Shown one piece after another: positions 1 to 4,100 of a DNA stretch of 5,675 bases. The stretch is from NCBI GenBank assembly GCA_051646285.1, contig JBOFCU010000338.1, positions 1 to 5,675 on the forward strand. Direction: 5' to 3'. The stretch's first letter is position 1. Every line of letters begins with the position of its first letter. Both the position numbers and the translations under genes were made by a program. The notes beneath the pieces were generated by a model that saw only the letters and a list, made by a program, of their open reading frames with translations, was not told where the DNA came from and ran no database searches. The stretch comes from Terrirubrum sp051646285 (GTDB lineage: Bacteria > Pseudomonadota > Alphaproteobacteria > Rhizobiales > Beijerinckiaceae).

Positions 1-13
1 TGGTCGGGCATTC

Positions 14-60
14 GACGCCGCCGAGACTTCATCTCAGCGTCGCGGCTGCGCCGCAGCCGC
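14..60 (-). terminator. Two adjacent hairpins downstream of the ferredoxin gene, possible terminator
   Basis: Right behind the ferredoxin stop (minus strand) is a perfect 9-bp inverted repeat, GCGGCTGCG (42-50) and CGCAGCCGC (52-60), around one base; a real loop would open the inner pairs. It is followed by GACGC (14-18) with GCGTC (37-41), enclosing GAGA (23-26) with TCTC (32-35). No T-tract follows in the direction of transcription, so this is at best a non-canonical terminator or an mRNA 3' end stabiliser. Confidence 0.35.
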
Positions 61-63
61 ATG

Positions 64-384
64 TCACCCCTGTTTGGCTGGCGTATTCACCACAAGCCCG
101 TCAAGCTCCGCCTTCACCTTGATCTGGCAGGAGAGACGCGAGGTCGGGCGCACATCGAAGGCGAAATCGAGCATATCCTCTTCCATCGGCACCGCCTTGC
201 CGGTTTGCGCTGCCCATGCCTCATCAACATAGACATGGCAGGTGGCGCAGGCGCAGGCACCGCCGCATTCCGCATCGATACCCGGCACACTGTTGCGGAT
301 CGCGGTTTCCATCACGGTCGAGCCAATCTCGGCATCAACGGTGCGGCGGGTGCCATCGGCATCAATAAACGTGATTTTCGGCAT
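64..384 (-). CDS. [2Fe-2S] ferredoxin, FdVI/FdxB (adrenodoxin-like) type
   Basis: A 106-residue soluble cytoplasmic electron carrier. Plant/adrenodoxin-fold [2Fe-2S] ferredoxins pass single electrons from a ferredoxin reductase to acceptors such as cytochromes P450, ring-hydroxylating enzymes or Fe-S assembly factors. The cluster ligands are visible as C40-x5-C46-x2-C49 with C86 as the fourth, in the order expected for the vertebrate-type/FdVI group. An additional Cys44 lies inside the loop, giving CGGACACATCHVYV, a form I recall as usual in alphaproteobacterial members. The acidic stretch MEEDMLDFAFDVRP (67-80) and RLSCQI (83-88) are also typical of the family, and the length is normal. The start ATG is followed directly by the expected first beta strand (PKITFID). 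I see no strong Shine-Dalgarno before it. The gene is the last on its strand here and is 158 bases downstream of hpt, so it probably has its own promoter. The physiological partner cannot be told from this window. Confidence 0.95.
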   Translation of the reverse strand: MPKITFIDADGTRRTVDAEIGSTVMETAIRNSVPGIDAECGGACACATCHVYVDEAWAAQTGKAVPMEEDMLDFAFDVRPTSRLSCQIKVKAELDGLVVNTPAKQG

Positions 385-458
385 GGGATGAACTTGCAGT
401 CAGACGGAGCAACTGGAATCGGCCTTGGAAGGCGCGCAGGGTGAGGCCCATGTTTAGA

Positions 459-493
459 GCATGCCGCGAAAAACTGGCAACGGTTTTTCATGC
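459..493. repeat. Imperfect intergenic palindrome of the type dispersed in Hyphomicrobiales genomes
   Basis: Between hpt and the ferredoxin gene, outer arms GCATG (459-463) and CATGC (489-493) enclose inner arms AAAAAC (469-474) and GTTTTT (483-488), with a 5-base bulge CCGCG on the left and an 8-base centre. The left side reads TTTAGAGCATG. From memory, elements of the form AGAGCATG...GAAAA...GGTTTT...CATGC are frequent between genes in Rhizobium, Mesorhizobium and relatives. On the minus strand this one lies 50 bases beyond the hpt stop and 75 before the ferredoxin start, but with A/T tracts inside the stem it is not a normal terminator. Confidence 0.55.
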
Positions 494-542
494 ACACCAC
501 GTCAGCAGTCCAAAAGACCCCGCCTATATAACTGCCCTACAG

Positions 543-923
543 TCAGCATGCGGCAAGGAGCCGGTCGATCAGTGCGCGTGCATCGCGAACCGCCTCTTCA
601 AGGCGCTGGATAGCCTGGCCGCGATTCTCTGGCTGGGCCTGCTCGAAAACGGCGGCAGCCTCGGCCACGCGATAGGCGCCAACCCCAAGGGCAGCCCCTT
701 TGAGCGTGTGGGCGGCATTCAGCCCCGCCAGCCCCTCATGCGGCTGTAAGATTATGGCCAGCATCCGGTCGCACTGGTCACGGAACAGGCCCAGAACGTC
801 ACGCTCCAGCCCCCTGTCTCCAGCAGTTTGCCGGGCCAGATGCCCCATGTCGATGTCGCGGGACTGGCTGTCAGCGGACAAAGCCGGGTCAGCCGAAGGG
901 GCAATGCTGGGCGTCGAAGCCAT
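543..923 (-). CDS. Stand-alone histidine phosphotransfer (Hpt) domain protein
   Basis: A 126-residue protein consisting of a 22-residue Ala/Ser/Pro/Asp-rich leader and a single Hpt four-helix bundle (about 23-125). Hpt proteins carry a phosphoryl group between the receiver domains of hybrid histidine kinases and response regulators. The phosphoacceptor motif AHTLKGAA is at residues 71-78, with His72 the expected acceptor, followed by LGVGAYRVAEAA, the normal continuation. The domain opens with DIDMGHLARQTAGDRGLERDV, a usual Hpt helix A. There is no kinase, receiver or membrane segment. I chose the ATG at 923 because AAGTGAG (936-930) lies 6 bases upstream. An in-frame ATG at 980 would add 19 residues unlike the family and has no ribosome site. 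An ATG at 848 would remove only the leader, so it remains possible. This is not ChpT, which is a degenerate histidine-kinase dimer rather than a true Hpt. The gene is divergent from the giant GPR-like gene. The cognate kinase is not in the window. Confidence 0.9.
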   Translation of the reverse strand: MASTPSIAPSADPALSADSQSRDIDMGHLARQTAGDRGLERDVLGLFRDQCDRMLAIILQPHEGLAGLNAAHTLKGAALGVGAYRVAEAAAVFEQAQPENRGQAIQRLEEAVRDARALIDRLLAAC

Positions 924-993
924 GGAATACTCACTTGAACGGGATTGCAGGGGCCACTGCACGCCAAACTGCGCGCCCATGGTAAATGAGCCG

Positions 994-1007
994 TTAACGA
1001 CGTTTAA
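994..1007. promoter_or_regulatory. Near-consensus CtrA-type site (TTAA-N6-TTAA)
   Basis: TTAACGACGTTTAA sits in the divergent hpt/gpr intergenic region, 71 bases upstream of the hpt start and 174 upstream of gpr. The alphaproteobacterial cell-cycle regulator CtrA binds TTAA-N7-TTAA; here the spacer is 6, one short. On the minus strand the second half-site reads TTAAC, as in strong CtrA sites. Its position would suit control of hpt. The spacing mismatch keeps this tentative. Confidence 0.3.
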
Positions 1008-1078
1008 TGAATCCTGAAGACCCGTGTTCCCTCATTCCGGCCAAGGCTTTACATTGGCAAAAGGTTAATGGGCGATAA

Positions 1079-1095
1079 CCATGCCATTGGCATGG
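1079..1095. promoter_or_regulatory. Perfect 17-bp palindrome, candidate operator
   Basis: CCATGCCATTGGCATGG has 8-bp perfect arms around a single central base. A second, overlapping inverted repeat TTGGC-ATG-GCCAA spans 1087-1099. Another inverted pair, GGTTA (1063-1067) and TAACC (1076-1080), abuts it on the left. Such symmetry between divergent promoters is typical of a dimeric regulator site, about 85-100 bases upstream of the giant gene. The binding protein is unknown. Confidence 0.4.
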
Positions 1096-1104
1096 CCAAC
1101 GCTC

Positions 1105-1110
1105 TAAAAT
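1105..1110 (+). promoter_or_regulatory. Possible -10 box for the giant gene
   Basis: TAAAAT matches the -10 consensus at five of six positions and lies 70 bases before the ATG, implying a transcript start near 1117. There is no good -35 at the normal distance. The TTGGCA at 1087-1092 is only 12 bases away, and another TTGGCA at 1054-1059 is too far, so the promoter may depend on an activator, or the real promoter may lie elsewhere. Confidence 0.25.
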
Positions 1111-1115
1111 CTCCT

Positions 1116-1140
1116 GCGCGCCGGACCGGCTGCGGCGCGC
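1116..1140 (+). promoter_or_regulatory. GC-rich hairpin in the leader of the giant gene
   Basis: GCGCGCC (1116-1122) and GGCGCGC (1134-1140) form a perfect 7-bp stem around an 11-base loop that itself begins and ends G/C rich. The hairpin ends 30 bases before the ribosome site and has no T-run, so it is not an intrinsic terminator. If transcription starts near 1117 it would sit at the very 5' end of the mRNA, where it could stabilise the long transcript. Confidence 0.35.
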
Positions 1141-1170
1141 CTGCGGACAAGGCCAGCGGAAACAGCAAGT

Positions 1171-1174
1171 GAGG
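1171..1174 (+). promoter_or_regulatory. Ribosome binding site of the giant gene
   Basis: AGTGAGG (1168-1174), with core GAGG, ends 6 bases before ATG 1181. It decides the start, since no other in-frame ATG near the beginning of the open frame has one. The hpt gene uses a nearly identical AAGTGAG (936-930) at the same 6-base spacing. Confidence 0.75.
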
Positions 1175-1180
1175 CAGACC

Positions 1181-4100
1181 ATGGCATCGGACAAAAAGGT
1201 CAAGGACGCGACCGAAGCGGCGCTCTCCGCCATTGAGGAAGCACTTGCTGCCACCGGCACTGATGGCAGCCCGCCCGCGCCCGGCGCAAGGAAAACCACG
1301 GTTGAAGCAGGCAGGGAACTGTCATCTGCCGCCGAAACCGCGAAGGATACCGCGAAGGATCAAACAAAGGAGCCGGCATCCTCGATCAAATTGCCGCGCG
1401 CTGTAGATCAGGCTGCCGAGACTGTGAAAGCCCAGATACAGCCTGCACCATCAGCGGCATCCGATATGCGCCAGAATATCCAGCGCCCGGCCAATGATGA
1501 GCAGACCACGCTGGCGCCCCTGATTGCAGCAATGCAGAAAAAACCGTCGCGCCGTCCGTATGTCTATGCCTTTCTCGCAGCGATCGCATGGGTCGCGGCA
1601 CTTGCCGTCTTTATGATGTGGCGCAACCAGCTTGAAACGCCGCAAGCCCTGCTGGCGTTGCCGGCACAGCTTTTGGCCGTCAGCGCATTCCTGTTGTTCG
1701 CCCCGATTGTTTTCTTCTTCGTCATTGCCGCAATGGCATGGCGCGCGCAGGAAATGAAATTATCCTCCAATGCGGTAGCGCAAGTCGCCATGCGTTTGAC
1801 CGAGCCCGAAGCGCTGGCGTCTGACTCCATGGTGCGCCTGTCACAGGCCATCCGCCGCGAAGTGGCCGCAATGGGCGATGGCATTGAGCGGGCCGTCGCG
1901 CGCGCTGGTGAACTTGAAACCATCGTGCATTCGGAAATTTCCAACCTCGAACGCGCATACGCCGAAAATGAAATCCGCATTCGCGGCCTTGTCGATGAAT
2001 TGATCACCCAGCGCGAAGCCATCGCTTCCAATGCTGATCGCGTAAAATCAGCCATCACCGGCGCCCATGAAGGGCTGGCAGCAGACCTGCAAACCGCATC
2101 AAGCCGCATCACCACGGCGATGAACGAAGTGGGAGGGCGCGTTGCCGAAACCATAGAATTGAAATCCGGCGACATCGGCGCAACACTGGACCGGGCCAGC
2201 ACGGATCTGATCACCCGCCTGACCAGTGCGGGCGATGAGCTGCATGGCCGCGTCGCCGGTGCAGGCGAAAATTATATAGCGTCGCTGGCAAACACGGGCG
2301 GCGACCTGGCGCAAAAACTGATTGCCGCTGGCGATAGCTGGCATGCCCGCGTCGATGGCGCGAGCGGCCAATATATCGCGCAGCTCACCGCCAACGGCGC
2401 ACAGCTGACACAAGAGCTGGCATCGACTGGCGAGGCGCTGAATGCGAAGCTGTCACTGACAGGCCAAAGCGTTGCTGAAACAATTACAGCGCGAACCAGC
2501 GATGTGGCAAAAACGTTGAACGATGCCGGCGACCGCGTGATCGGCGCCAGTGATCAGCTCACCATGCGCCTGACTGATGCCGGCGAAACGCTTGCAAGCC
2601 GCATCGAAACATCGGGTGCCGCATTCAATGAGCGCCTGTCACTGACCAGCACGGATCTGCACAGCAAACTCGACACCACGGGCAACACCATCATTGCAAC
2701 GCTCACCAGCCGTGGCGATGACGTCACCCGCTCCATGGGCGAAACCGGCAAGTTGATTGTGGAAACCCTCACCACGCGTGGTGACGATATTACCCGCTCC
2801 ATCAGTGAAACGAGCAGCGCGCTGGTGCAAACATTATCTGTGCGCGGGGATGATATTTCCCGCACCATGGACATGACATCCAAGGCGCTGGTGGAAACAC
2901 TGACAAGCCGCAGCGGCGAAGTGACGCGTGCCATGGATGAAACTGGCCGTTCGCTGATCGAGACGCTGACAAGCCGCGGCGGCGAAGTCACAAGTACCAT
3001 GGATGAAACCGGCCGCACGCTGATCGCAACGCTGAGTACACGCGGCGAAGAAATGAACCGCAATCTCGGTGAAACCGGCACCCGGTTTGCAACGGAAATT
3101 GTTGAGCGCGCCACCCATGTCACCGATGTTTTCAAAAATACCGGCGACGTACTGTTGCGTGGTCTCACCGATGGTGGCCGCCACATCACCCAGTCACTGG
3201 CAGAAACCGGGACAACCGTGGCCTCCACCATGGCCGAGCAGGCGCAGCGCCTGCATGAAAGCTTCCGCAGCACCGGTGATGCACTTGTCATTGATCTGAA
3301 CGCTGCGGGTTCGGCCATCAACACCAAATTCGATGAGACTGGGCTGAATATCATCAGCGCCATCAGCACGCGCAGCGATGATATTGCCAGCCGGATGCGT
3401 GACAGTCAGGAGCGCATGCACCAGACCATCACTGTGCACGGCGAAACCATGCATCAGCGTCTGGCTGAAACCGGTGACCGCATTGCATCAAGCCTGGTCA
3501 ATCAGGCTGATGATCTGGAAATCCGTTTCACCACGGCGGGGCAATTGCTCGCTGCAAAATTGTTTGATCACACCAATGCGCTGGAATCGCGCATCAACGA
3601 TGCCGGCCATCTTGCTGCCGGCCTGATTGAAGCCAAGGCCCGTGAATCGGGTGAATTGTTTGATACCCGCACCGCCAGCCTGACGCAGAATTTCGTCGCG
3701 CGCATGGGTGATTTCGAACAGGTCATCACCCGCGAAGGCGGCGCGCTTGCCGCAAAAATTGCCGCTGACGCGATGCTGTTTACATCGACCGTCAATGATC
3801 GTTTCGGTGCGATTGAAGCGGTCATTACCAATCATGGCAGTGACCTGGCATCGCGCCTCGAAGCACAGACGAAAAATGCCGCTGAGCTGTTTGAAAATCG
3901 CATGATTGATTTCGAGGCCCGCTCAGCTCAGGCTGTGCAGGATGTGTCCTCCGGTATCGACGGCATCTTCGGGCGTCTCGACCAGACATTGCAGCGCGGC
4001 TCCGGCCTCATCAACGAAGCGCTGTTGCAACGCACCCGCGAAATGGCGCAGACCATGGGCGAAGGCGGGCGTGAAGTGACACGCGCGCTTGAAGCCAAGG

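Noticed and set aside
61..444. Plus-strand open frame of 127 codons over the ferredoxin gene
   Set aside because: The minus strand here encodes a clear ferredoxin with all cluster cysteines. The plus reading (His/Gly/Arg-rich) is its shadow.
924..980. Longer start for the Hpt protein at ATG 980
   Set aside because: The extra 19 residues look like translated intergenic DNA, there is no ribosome site before 980, and AAGTGAG precedes the ATG at 923 at a good distance.
1189..1560. A separate small gene before the membrane hairpin
   Set aside because: The frame is continuous from 1181 through the hairpin with no stop or second ribosome site, so this is the N-terminal cytoplasmic segment of the giant protein.
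1564..2214. Minus-strand open frame of 216 codons
   Set aside because: Antisense to the transmembrane hairpin and first rod segment, with Ala/Ser/Arg-rich sequence and no signal. The plus-strand reading explains the region fully.
2554..3369. Minus-strand open frame of 271 codons
   Set aside because: Antisense to the repeat array of the large plus-strand gene. Its product is a Ser/Val/Arg-rich mirror of the repeats, with no domain and no ribosome site, so it is a shadow of the periodic GC-rich coding strand.
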